DNA of 16,381 bases from Candidatus Moranbacteria bacterium UBA4824. Its GTDB lineage: Bacteria; Patescibacteriota; Minisyncoccia; Moranbacterales; UBA2206. This document shows, piece after piece, positions 1 to 6,233 of this stretch. Under the pieces are notes generated by a model that saw nothing but the letters and a program-made list of their open reading frames with translations, did no database searches and had not been told where the DNA came from. How positions within the stretch are numbered: the first letter of the stretch is position 1; each line of letters starts with the position of its first letter. The position numbers and the translations under genes were made by a program. The DNA lies in the NCBI GenBank assembly GCA_002400405.1, contig DHFM01000066.1:1-16381 (forward strand), in the 5' to 3' direction.

Positions 1-7
1 TTCTAGT

Positions 8-232
8 CTAGAGCCTTATTAATTTCGGATCGACGCAATTAAAATCGCATTTGGCGTTGTCGACGCCTTGGTGATATACATCATTGGTACAGGCTTTCAA
101 TTTTTCTTCGCATTGTTTTCTGGTGCCGGAAAAATATTCTCGATTAACATCGTAGCCGAAAAAACTGAGCACGAAATAGGTTGCGGCTAAAAAAAGAACA
201 ATCCAAATGGCAAATTTAACAATACTAAACAT
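8..232 (-). CDS. Small cysteine-containing single-pass membrane protein, unknown function
   Basis: The 74-residue product starts with a hydrophobic segment (about residues 5-26) that should act as an uncleaved membrane anchor. A polar tail of about 48 residues follows, with four cysteines: two spaced C-x6-C (about 41 and 48) and two spaced C-x3-C (about 62 and 66). The pattern could hold a metal or form disulfides, but I do not recognise the family. The gene is divergent from the glycosyltransferase at 403. No Shine-Dalgarno sequence precedes the ATG. A good minus-strand promoter lies 40-70 bases upstream, which supports the gene being real. The gene is complete, with its stop at 8-10. No function can be assigned. 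Confidence 0.6.
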   Translation of the reverse strand: MFSIVKFAIWIVLFLAATYFVLSFFGYDVNREYFSGTRKQCEEKLKACTNDVYHQGVDNAKCDFNCVDPKLIRL

Positions 233-272
233 AAGTATTATAGGCTTAAAAATTAACTTTTACTATGAATTG

Positions 273-301
273 ATTATAGCCTAAAAAGGATTATCTGGCA
301 A
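273..301 (-). promoter_or_regulatory. Sigma70-type promoter for the 74-residue membrane protein gene
   Basis: Read on the minus strand, TTGCCA (301-296) is followed after exactly 17 bases by TATAAT (278-273). This matches 5 of 6 and 6 of 6 consensus positions at optimal spacing. The predicted start near 266 gives a leader of about 34 bases to the ATG at 232. A second TATAAT lies only four bases before the ATG, but it has no good -35. Confidence 0.6.
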
Positions 302-350
302 TGGATATTTTAACAGATGACATAATTTGATTTTGGCTTTACAATAAAGT

Positions 351-378
351 CATGAATCATGAAGCATGAAGCATATAA
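351..378 (+). repeat. CATGAAN heptad repeat, copy 1
   Basis: Four tandem 7-base units (CATGAAT, CATGAAG, CATGAAG, CATATAA) begin at 351, preceded by AAAGT. The same arrangement, preceded by AAAGT, recurs at 15797-15824 at the end of the cysteine desulfurase gene. It fills much of the leader of the glycosyltransferase at 403. I see no convincing promoter in the rest of 302-402. Confidence 0.65.
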
Positions 379-402
379 CACAAAACATGTAATAGAAATT
401 AA

Positions 403-1623
403 ATGAAGAAAAAAAATAACAGATTGAAAATAGGTATCAACGCTTCATATCTCAGGAAGCCGAATACGGGCATTGGGCAGGTGACGATTAATTTTCTGAA
501 AGAAGTAGGGACAGGTCGCGACCTGTCCGTACAAAAAGACATTGAATTTGTTTTATATTTGGAAGAAGATATTTCAAGGGATTTTGAGATTCCTAATAAT
601 TTTACCAAAAAAATATTTTTGCCAATTTATAAGCGCGATGATTTGATTCGAAAAATCTGGTGGGAAAAATTTCTTTTGCCGCGCCTTGTTAAAAAAGACG
701 GGTGTGATGTTTTTATTAGTCTATATCAGTGTCCCACTTCCATTCAACCATATAAGGAAGTAAAGCATATTATGATAGTGCATGATATTATCCCAAAACT
801 ATTTTCGCAGTACCTTGATAATTTCAGAAAAAAATTGTATTGGAAATTGACTGAATATGGGATAAAAAAGGCGGATAAGATTATCACTGTTTCCAAAAGA
901 ACGGAGAAGGATTTAATTGAGCATCTAAATATTAGCGCAAACAAAATCACCACCAATTATATTGATATCGATGATGTGTATAAGGTAGAGACGCAAAATT
1001 TTGCGTCTCTACGAGAGCGAAATGTTTTAAAGAAATACAAAATAAATCCTGGATATATTTTAGCCGGCGGGGGATATGAAGTGCGCAAAAATGTGGAAGG
1101 AGTGGTGCGAGCTTATAAAATCCTTTTAGAAAGAAATAAAAAAGAAAAATTCTTGCCAGATTTCCCGCGTCTTGCGATTTACGGAAAAGTTTTGCCGGAA
1201 AGTTTAAGTTTAGCAACTCCAATAGAAAAAATATTGAGAGAATTAAATTTGACGAAGTATGTGATTCTTTTGGGGGAAGTTCCGCAAAAAGATTTGCCAG
1301 CGCTATTTAGTGAGGCTGTTATGTTTATCTATCCATCACATTATGAAGGTTTTGGAATGCAGATTTTGGAAGCTATGAATGTCGGCACGCCCGTGATCAC
1401 TTCCAAGATTTCTTCACTGCCTGAAGTCGGAGGCGACAGCGTGCTATATTGCAATCCGGATGATATAATGGATATTGCAATGGTTATGAAAAATGTTTTG
1501 ATTAATAAGGATTTGCGAGACCAACTGAAATCACGAGGAATGGAACGCGCCAAACAATTTTCGTGGGAAAAATTTAGTGGGAAGATTTTAAATATAATTA
1601 ATTCTTACGAAAGCACAAAATAA
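403..1623 (+). CDS. GT4-family glycosyltransferase carrying two in-frame palindromic insertions
   Basis: This 406-residue protein is a retaining GT-B glycosyltransferase of family GT4, which moves a sugar from a nucleotide donor to a growing envelope glycan at the cytoplasmic face. The N-terminal acceptor half begins with a glycine-rich loop (NTGIGQ, about residues 22-27) and contains VHDI. The C-terminal donor half has the nucleotide-sugar E-x7-E motif at Glu315 and Glu323 within EGFGMQILE, followed by a GTPVITS-type segment. Two repeats are read in frame: residues 35-44 come from a palindrome at 505-532, and residues 195-204 (VETQNFASLR) from one at 985-1012. The second lies near the junction of the two halves. 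Neither breaks the frame or removes a core motif. No Shine-Dalgarno sequence precedes the ATG. Sugar specificity cannot be read from the sequence. Confidence 0.92.
   Translation: MKKKNNRLKIGINASYLRKPNTGIGQVTINFLKEVGTGRDLSVQKDIEFVLYLEEDISRDFEIPNNFTKKIFLPIYKRDDLIRKIWWEKFLLPRLVKKDGCDVFISLYQCPTSIQPYKEVKHIMIVHDIIPKLFSQYLDNFRKKLYWKLTEYGIKKADKIITVSKRTEKDLIEHLNISANKITTNYIDIDDVYKVETQNFASLRERNVLKKYKINPGYILAGGGYEVRKNVEGVVRAYKILLERNKKEKFLPDFPRLAIYGKVLPESLSLATPIEKILRELNLTKYVILLGEVPQKDLPALFSEAVMFIYPSHYEGFGMQILEAMNVGTPVITSKISSLPEVGGDSVLYCNPDDIMDIAMVMKNVLINKDLRDQLKSRGMERAKQFSWEKFSGKILNIINSYESTK
505..532 (+). repeat. In-gene palindrome (GT4 copy 1, residues 35-44)
   Basis: A 20-base perfect palindrome (509-528, half-site GGACAGGTCG) is extended by GTA at 505 and TAC at 532 with one mismatched pair. 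It starts on a codon boundary, is read as V-G-T-G-R-D-L-S-V, and lies in the acceptor domain of the glycosyltransferase. Confidence 0.85.
985..1012 (+). repeat. In-gene palindrome, ETQNxASLR family, copy A
   Basis: A 28-base perfect palindrome with half-site GTAGAGACGCAAAA. It begins on a codon boundary and encodes VETQNFASLR (last residue completed by the next bases). A near-copy in the same frame is found at 2557-2584 in a different gene. Confidence 0.95.
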
Positions 1624-1632
1624 AATAAAAGT

Positions 1633-1780
1633 TTGTCATTCTGAGCGAAATCGAGTCCCGCCTTAGTGGGACGAGATGAAGCCGAAGAATCTACTTATTG
1701 TTAAAATCGGTTGTGTTATTAATTAGATCCTTCGACTACATAAAATCACTGTCGTAATTTTATTTCGCTCAGGATGACAA
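1633..1780. repeat. Intergenic inverted-repeat element with TGTCATYCTGA ends, copy 1
   Basis: The outer arms at 1633-1651 and 1762-1780 match at 18 of 19 positions when one is reverse-complemented (outer sequence TTGTCATTCTGAGCG). Inner arms around 1683-1692 and 1726-1735 (CGAAGAATCT against AGATCCTTCG) also nearly match. A short hairpin (GTCCC...GGGAC, 1655-1672) lies inside the left arm. The element fills most of the gap after the glycosyltransferase. No protein is encoded. Similar ends recur at 11677-11819 and 13918-14002. Confidence 0.85.
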
Positions 1781-1799
1781 GAATTTGTAATTTTAAAAT

Positions 1800-1840
1800 A
1801 AAAAAAGCCCGCTTCGACTGGAATACCAGGGAAGCGGGGC
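1800..1840 (-). terminator. Rho-independent terminator of the Sm-like gene
   Basis: On the minus strand, a GC-rich hairpin (arms 1831-1840 and 1807-1815, with an inner CTGG/CCAG pair) is followed directly by seven T residues (1806-1800). It lies 27 bases beyond the stop of the 69-residue gene. Confidence 0.8.
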
Positions 1841-1866
1841 GTAATGTAAAAAAATAATCGAAAATA

Positions 1867-2076
1867 TTACATAGATGATGATATAACCTCTATGCTTGAT
1901 AGCTCGAAAAATACATTCTTCGGCGTCGTTCCAGTTGAGATAGCCGTAACTAAATTTTTATCAATGTCTCTTATAGTTACGCTTAACTCCCCACCCGATT
2001 TAGTTCGGATGAATACTCTTTTTTTGCTACGAAGCGCAGAAAGGAGAATACTCTCAAATGTTTGATCGTTGTTCAT
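1867..2076 (-). CDS. Small Sm/Hfq-like beta-barrel protein (putative)
   Basis: The protein has 69 residues and no membrane segment. It begins with a short helix containing LLSALRSKK, followed by about five alternating hydrophobic strands with a glycine turn (TKSGGEL) and an aspartate turn (RDIDKN). This order resembles the Sm fold of Hfq, where a helix with FLNALR leads into a strand-glycine-strand core. However, the Hfq Sm2 signature around YKHAI is not present, so it is at most a divergent relative, and RNA binding is an inference. The gene has a textbook AGGAGG five bases before its ATG, which is almost unique in this window, and its own terminator. It lies antisense within an otherwise plus-strand glycan cluster and beside an inverted-repeat element, so it may be an inserted module. 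It could instead be another small SH3-like barrel. Confidence 0.75.
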   Translation of the reverse strand: MNNDQTFESILLSALRSKKRVFIRTKSGGELSVTIRDIDKNLVTAISTGTTPKNVFFELSSIEVISSSM

Positions 2077-2081
2077 TGCAA

Positions 2082-2087
2082 CCTCCT
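2082..2087 (-). promoter_or_regulatory. Strong Shine-Dalgarno site of the Sm-like gene
   Basis: CCTCCT on the plus strand reads AGGAGG on the minus strand, five bases before the ATG at 2076. It fixes the start of the 69-residue gene. Nearly all other genes in the window lack such a site. Confidence 0.85.
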
Positions 2088-2136
2088 AATAATATTAAAA
2101 GAGTTATTATTTTAAGAACATCATTCCTGAAAAATT

Positions 2137-3750
2137 ATGATAGTATATTTCCAACAATTTGTCAATAATCTAAACAAACCAAAAAACTGGCTTATTTTGG
2201 CGAATGTGTTTTTAGTTTTATTTTTGATTATTTTCAATAATTTAGGAATTATTCCTCTGCGAACAGGGGATTTTGTTTTCTTTGCAATTCTGACTTTGTT
2301 TTTGGCGCTGTATCGTCCTGGGTGGGCGTTTTTGTTTTTCATTGGGACAATTCCACTGGAAATCATAAACTTGGCGCCATTGGAGATGGGGATTGCAATT
2401 CGGCCATATCAATTTATCGGCGCGCTCACAATTACGGCAATCATCATTCGCTTACTATCAGGAAAATTGAATTTCAAGTTGGCAAAATTAAATTTTGTAG
2501 ATTATTTAATTTTAGTTATAACAGCTTCCAGTTTTTTAAGCGCGTTTTCTGCTATGATAGAGACGCAAAATATTGCGTCTCTACGACTAGCGATAATCCT
2601 AGCGACTTTCGTGGCTTTATATTTTTTAGTGCGAAATTATGTTCAGAATTTAGAAGATCTTAAAAAGATTATTCCATTTTTCTTGAGTTCTTCTTTGGTT
2701 GTTGTGATTTATGGTATTTGGCAAAATATTTGGTTTTTAAGAGGACTTTCAAGTTTCGAGACGATGCCCGGACGACCAAATGCGACTTTTTCGGAGGCGG
2801 ATTGGTTGGGAATGTTTTTAGTGTTGGCTATGAGTGTGATTTACATTTTAATTTTAAACAGAGCAAACAGAAGCTCAACTTCTGGAGCTCCAGAAGTTGA
2901 GCTTCTGTTGGGTGGTTTATTTTTTCTACTTACTACTTTATACATCCTACTTATCCTGACTGTAAGTAGAAGTGCTTGGCTTGCGACAATATCCGCTACA
3001 ATTATATTTTTGTTAATTATTTTTACAAATTTAAAATTCAGCGAGTGGCAATGGAAAAAAACCATTCAGATTAAATTAATTATAATTTCAGCTTTAGCAA
3101 TTGCGATTGCCTCAGTATATTTTTTTCATCTAACTAATTTCCAGTTGTTTAATCGCATTCAGTCAACTGGATCAGGAATGCAGAAAATAACAATTGCTTG
3201 CGATTCAAGGAACGCAAATTTGCGTTTCCTACCAAAAGAAATTGAAAATATTTCTGAATTAGAAAAATACAATTGTCGACATATTAATTTAGAAGAAATA
3301 AATTCAGAAAAATCAAGAGGGAATTATGTCGCGGAAATTTATCGTAAAGATCCAAATGTGAGTATCAGAGCCGAAATTTACCAAAAATCTTGGCAAGAAA
3401 TCAAAAATCATTGGATACTGGGAATTGGCTGGGGGAATATTTCAAAAATATTGGGCACTGACGAAAGTGGGACACCACTTAATTCTTCCAATATATTTTT
3501 GGAAATTTGGCTGGGCAGTGGAATTTTGGGTTTTGCGTCTTTTGTAATTGTGGTATCGTATATATTAGTAACGGCTATAAAAAATTATTATCTCACCAAA
3601 AATCAAGAGGAAAAGATTTTCGCCTTGTTTGTGATTATTTCATGGGCGGGAATTATGATTGTCAATCTTTTCAACGCCGGAATATTTTTGGGATTTTTGT
3701 GGGTATGGCTTGCAATTACTAATTTACGAATCGAGCGAAATTACGAATAA
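2137..3750 (+). CDS. O-antigen ligase/polymerase-like polytopic membrane protein (Wzy_C/WaaL superfamily)
   Basis: The 537-residue protein has about ten or more hydrophobic segments and a large central polar loop (about residues 340-420). This is the layout of the O-antigen ligase / Wzy polymerase superfamily, which polymerises or transfers undecaprenyl-linked glycans outside the membrane. Family features are SRSAW with Arg278, the loop sequence IKNHWILGIGWGN, and SNIFLEIWLGSGILG. In the last, the family motif H-[NSQ]-x9-G-x2-G has Ser451 where the catalytic histidine normally stands. Three palindromes are read in frame: residues 141-150 (IETQNIASLR), 244-258 (44-base palindrome) and 358-365. 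The final codons (about NLRIERNYE) come from the left arm of another inverted repeat. No Shine-Dalgarno sequence is present. Neighbouring glycosyltransferases support a surface-polysaccharide role, but polymerase and ligase cannot be told apart. Confidence 0.85.
   Translation: MIVYFQQFVNNLNKPKNWLILANVFLVLFLIIFNNLGIIPLRTGDFVFFAILTLFLALYRPGWAFLFFIGTIPLEIINLAPLEMGIAIRPYQFIGALTITAIIIRLLSGKLNFKLAKLNFVDYLILVITASSFLSAFSAMIETQNIASLRLAIILATFVALYFLVRNYVQNLEDLKKIIPFFLSSSLVVVIYGIWQNIWFLRGLSSFETMPGRPNATFSEADWLGMFLVLAMSVIYILILNRANRSSTSGAPEVELLLGGLFFLLTTLYILLILTVSRSAWLATISATIIFLLIIFTNLKFSEWQWKKTIQIKLIIISALAIAIASVYFFHLTNFQLFNRIQSTGSGMQKITIACDSRNANLRFLPKEIENISELEKYNCRHINLEEINSEKSRGNYVAEIYRKDPNVSIRAEIYQKSWQEIKNHWILGIGWGNISKILGTDESGTPLNSSNIFLEIWLGSGILGFASFVIVVSYILVTAIKNYYLTKNQEEKIFALFVIISWAGIMIVNLFNAGIFLGFLWVWLAITNLRIERNYE
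2557..2584 (+). repeat. In-gene palindrome, ETQNxASLR family, copy B
   Basis: Eleven-base arms (TAGAGACGCAA and its complement, 2558-2568 and 2573-2583) surround AATA. It matches copy A at 985-1012 except for the first base and one central base. It is read in the same frame, as IETQNIASLR, within the ligase-like gene. Confidence 0.95.
2866..2909 (+). repeat. 44-base perfect palindrome inside the ligase-like gene
   Basis: The two 22-base halves (2866-2887 and 2888-2909) are exact reverse complements. Each half begins AACAGAAGCTC and ends at the centre GGAG/CTCC. The palindrome starts on a codon boundary and encodes the polar stretch NRSSTSGAPEVELL between two hydrophobic segments. Confidence 0.97.
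3208..3230 (+). repeat. In-gene palindrome in the large loop of the ligase-like gene
   Basis: A 16-base perfect palindrome (3211-3226, half-site AACGCAAA) is extended by AGG and CCT with one extra T. The core ACGCAAA/TTTGCGT resembles the ETQN family, but here it is read in a different frame, as R-N-A-N-L-R-F. Confidence 0.8.
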
Positions 3751-3798
3751 TAAATTTAATAGATTCGTACTTTCGTTTAATTCGTATTTTCGTAAATT
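3721..3798. repeat. TTCGTA inverted element spanning a stop codon and reaching the next start (copy 1)
   Basis: The left arm (AATTTACGAA 3721-3730 and GCGAAATTACGAAT 3735-3748) encodes the last codons of the ligase-like protein. It is an inverted, imperfect copy of the right arm at 3763-3798, which ends flush with the ATG at 3799. The right arm contains TTCGTACTTTCG, TTTAATTCG and TTCGTAAATT and recurs at 8400-8434 and 8949-8983. Confidence 0.85.
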
Positions 3799-4959
3799 AT
3801 GAAGATCGGCATCGACATTAGACTTATCGGAAAAAAGCAAACTGGCAGTGAAGCAGTGTTTTTTAATCTGACTAAAAATTTAGCTAAGATTGATAGTGAG
3901 AATGAATATAAATTATTTACCGACGTAACTGATACTACAGTATTACAGAATACTGTAGTAAATCTTGGAATAGATAATCAGAAAAATTTTGAAATAATTT
4001 CACTTGAAACCAAAAACCGTTTTAGTTGGAATTTTTGGACATTGCCAAAATATCTTCGTAAAAATCCGGTGGATATTTATCTTACTCAATATATCACGCC
4101 TTGGTTTGTGCCAAAAAAAATAAAGATCGCCACCATTATCCATGATATTTCCTTCAATTTCTATCCGCAATTTATCAAACTCTGGGATCTGTTATTTCTA
4201 AAAACTCTAATTCCTAGAAGCTTAAAGCGCGCGGACAAAATAATTGCCGTTTCAAAATTTACTCAAGATGAGATAATTAAATATTATAAAGTTGATCCAA
4301 AAAAAGCTGATTGGTTTCACAATGCGGTGTCGGAGGATTTTCTTGTGCAAAATGTATCCGAGGAAAAAATAAAAACAATTAAGGAGAAATATAAATTGCC
4401 GGAAAAATACATTCTATATCTTGGAACATTGCAACCAAGGAAAAACATACCTGCGCTCATAGAAGCTTTTGCCTTGCTAAAAGTTGAGCTTAATTTAAAA
4501 ATAAAACTTAATTCCTTAAAATTAGTTATCGCTGGAGGTAAAGGGCATAATTATGACAAATTAATAGACGAAGTAGTTAAGAAAAATAATTTAGCAGAAG
4601 ACGTTTTTTTTCCAGGGTATATTGATGAGGAGGATAAGGCGGGGATTATGAAGGGCGCGGATATTTTTGTGTTTCCTTCATTCTACGAGGGCTTTGGTAT
4701 GCCAATCATCGAAGCGATGTCACTGGGCGTGCCAACTGTAGCTTCTGATATTCCTTCGCATAGGGAAATTTTCGGTAATGCGACATTGTTTTTCAAGCCG
4801 GAAATCCCTGGAGAACTGACGCAAAAAATCAAAGAAATACTATCAAATGATCTTACGAGGGATAGTTTATCCAGAAATGGAAAAATGCAAGCAGAAAAAT
4901 TTTCTTGGCAAAAAACTGCCCAGAAGTTATTGGAAATTTTTTCTCAGATGAATTGTTGA
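3799..4959 (+). CDS. GT4-family glycosyltransferase
   Basis: This is a 386-residue GT-B enzyme of family GT4, predicted to transfer a sugar from a nucleotide-sugar or similar donor to a membrane-bound glycan. The N-terminal half opens with GIDIRLIGKKQTGSE and contains IIHDISF. The C-terminal half has YLGTLQPRKN, the donor-binding E-x7-E pair Glu297/Glu305 in EGFGMPIIE, and GVPTVASDIPS. It is distinct in sequence from the GT4 at 403. A palindrome (3933-3960) encodes about residues 45-55. The segment around residues 227-242, before VIAGGKGHNYD, is lysine/leucine-rich and somewhat longer than I would expect there. The start is preceded directly by a TTCGTA repeat, with no Shine-Dalgarno sequence. 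The stop overlaps the -35 of the next operon's promoter. Sugar specificity is unknown. Confidence 0.92.
   Translation: MKIGIDIRLIGKKQTGSEAVFFNLTKNLAKIDSENEYKLFTDVTDTTVLQNTVVNLGIDNQKNFEIISLETKNRFSWNFWTLPKYLRKNPVDIYLTQYITPWFVPKKIKIATIIHDISFNFYPQFIKLWDLLFLKTLIPRSLKRADKIIAVSKFTQDEIIKYYKVDPKKADWFHNAVSEDFLVQNVSEEKIKTIKEKYKLPEKYILYLGTLQPRKNIPALIEAFALLKVELNLKIKLNSLKLVIAGGKGHNYDKLIDEVVKKNNLAEDVFFPGYIDEEDKAGIMKGADIFVFPSFYEGFGMPIIEAMSLGVPTVASDIPSHREIFGNATLFFKPEIPGELTQKIKEILSNDLTRDSLSRNGKMQAEKFSWQKTAQKLLEIFSQMNC
3933..3960 (+). repeat. In-gene palindrome in the second GT4
   Basis: Perfect 12-base arms (TACTACAGTATT at 3933-3944 and its complement at 3949-3960) surround a four-base loop, ACAG. It is read in frame as T-T-V-L-Q-N-T-V-V in the acceptor domain. 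Confidence 0.9.
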
Positions 4960-4984
4960 CTAAATATGAAATTATAAGTAAAAT
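4956..4984 (+). promoter_or_regulatory. Sigma70-type promoter of the LCP-GT2-CtpA operon
   Basis: TTGACT (4956-4961) and TAAAAT (4979-4984) are separated by exactly 17 bases, each one base from consensus. The -35 overlaps the stop codon of the upstream glycosyltransferase. The predicted start near 4991 gives a leader of about 50 bases that contains the hairpin at 4994-5014. Confidence 0.7.
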
Positions 4985-5022
4985 AGTATTAATTGCCAAA
5001 TCAATAATTTGGCAGTATTAAT
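4985..5022 (+). repeat. Hairpin flanked by 9-base direct repeats in the LCP leader
   Basis: An 8-base-arm hairpin (TGCCAAAT 4994-5001, ATTTGGCA 5007-5014, loop CAATA) is bracketed by exact direct repeats AGTATTAAT (4985-4993 and 5014-5022). It lies at or just after the predicted transcription start. It could be an operator, an mRNA stem, or a small insertion with target duplication. No T-run follows, so it is not a terminator. Confidence 0.7.
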
Positions 5023-5040
5023 TTAAATTAAACAAAAAAA

Positions 5041-6228
5041 ATGACTCATATAGAAAAAAATTTCGGATCAAGAGAAAGGAATAAGCAAAAATTTTATCAA
5101 AAAAGAGGCTTTAAAATTCTTGCAATTATTTTGATAGTTTTATTTTTAGGTGGAGGAATTTTTGCTTGGAAAACCGGCAATGTGTTGAATAAAATTTCTA
5201 AAGGGGGAATGTTTAAATCAATAGTGAATAATATCCCAGGAGTTGAAAATGAGCTTAAGGGAGAAAAAGATGGTAGAATAAACGTTTTGATCTTGGGAAT
5301 GCGTGGGGAAAATATCCCTGGAGGCGGACTTCTGGCCGACACTATCATAGTCGCCAGCATCAATCCAAAAGAAAACAAAGCTTCAATGATTTCAATTCCA
5401 CGCGATTTATATGTGAACAACCCTGGTTGGGCAAACAAAACCAAAATAAATGCAGTTTATGCTGCCGGTGAAGAGAATGGAAAAAAACAAGGATTGGAAG
5501 ATATGAAAAAAGTTGCTGGGGAAGTGACAGGCTTGCCTATTCATTATAGTGCTAGTATAAATTTTGCCGGTTTCAAACAAATTATCGATGCAATTGGTGG
5601 AATTGAAATAACATTAGATCAACCTTTTCAAGAGCCGGTGCAATTCAATGAGGCGCATGTTTGCGACAGCCAAGTTTTCACGGTTCCAACTGGAAAATTT
5701 GAAATCAAGAAAAATAAAACCGGCCGAGTTGTGGCCGAGTATCCTCTTTGCACTAATCCGGTCAAGGAATGCGGAGGAAATTTCACTCTTCCAGCGGGCA
5801 AACAAATTATAAACGGCGACAAAGCTCTTTGTTATGTGAGGTCGCGTGCCACTTCTAGTGATTTTGAAAGAGCAAAGCGTCAACAGGTAGTTATTCAATT
5901 AGTAAAAGACAAAATGCTGAGCGTTGGAACGTTAGCTGATTTTTCCAAGGGCAATGCACTACTTAATGCTCTAGGTAATAATGTTAGAACTGATATGGAA
6001 ATTTGGGAAATGCAAAGATTTTATGATATTTATAAGGGGTTGAATAATTTGCAAATTTATCAAAGAGTTTTGGAAAATAGCGAAGAGGGATTTTTATATA
6101 ATCCAACTGATATGCCAAAAGAAGTTGGTTATATCCTTTTGCCAATCGGTGGCAATTATGACCGTATTCATCAAATGGCCAAAGATATTTTTATCCTTCC
6201 GGCGCAATCAGATATAAAGCCAAAATAA
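5041..6228 (+). CDS. LytR-CpsA-Psr (LCP) family glycan phosphotransferase
   Basis: LCP enzymes transfer glycan chains from a polyprenyl-phosphate carrier to cell-wall or surface acceptors outside the membrane. The 395-residue protein has a basic N-terminus, a membrane anchor (about residues 24-43) and an extracytoplasmic LCP domain. Seen motifs are NVLILGMRG, LADTIIVASINP with Asp100, SIPRDLYV with Arg121, and YVRSR...DFERAKRQQ with Arg267/269, Asp274 and Arg277, the residues that bind the pyrophosphate head group in the family. Between the conserved GGIEI segment and the NGDKAL segment is an insertion of about 50 residues with three cysteines (208, 237, 244), longer than the usual short loop. 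The gene leads a tight operon with a GT2 and CtpA, under a promoter at 4956-4984. The start has no Shine-Dalgarno sequence. Confidence 0.92.
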   Translation: MTHIEKNFGSRERNKQKFYQKRGFKILAIILIVLFLGGGIFAWKTGNVLNKISKGGMFKSIVNNIPGVENELKGEKDGRINVLILGMRGENIPGGGLLADTIIVASINPKENKASMISIPRDLYVNNPGWANKTKINAVYAAGEENGKKQGLEDMKKVAGEVTGLPIHYSASINFAGFKQIIDAIGGIEITLDQPFQEPVQFNEAHVCDSQVFTVPTGKFEIKKNKTGRVVAEYPLCTNPVKECGGNFTLPAGKQIINGDKALCYVRSRATSSDFERAKRQQVVIQLVKDKMLSVGTLADFSKGNALLNALGNNVRTDMEIWEMQRFYDIYKGLNNLQIYQRVLENSEEGFLYNPTDMPKEVGYILLPIGGNYDRIHQMAKDIFILPAQSDIKPK

Positions 6229-6233
6229 ACTAA

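Noticed and set aside
233..402. A plus-strand promoter for the first GT4
   Set aside because: TTTACA and TACAAT sequences are present, but no pair has acceptable spacing.
947..1222. Minus-strand open frame of 91 codons over the GT4 gene
   Set aside because: It overlaps a clear glycosyltransferase. Its recognisable peptide is only the palindrome read from the other strand, and no start signal is present.
2322..2663. Plus-strand 113-codon frame within the ligase-like gene
   Set aside because: It is out of frame with a continuous membrane protein with family motifs and has no recognisable domain.
505..3230. Palindromes as a CRISPR array
   Set aside because: The units differ in sequence, are irregularly spaced, lie inside genes, and have no spacer pattern or cas genes.
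4994..5014. Terminator between the second GT4 and the LCP gene
   Set aside because: The hairpin lies downstream of a good promoter and is not followed by a T-run.
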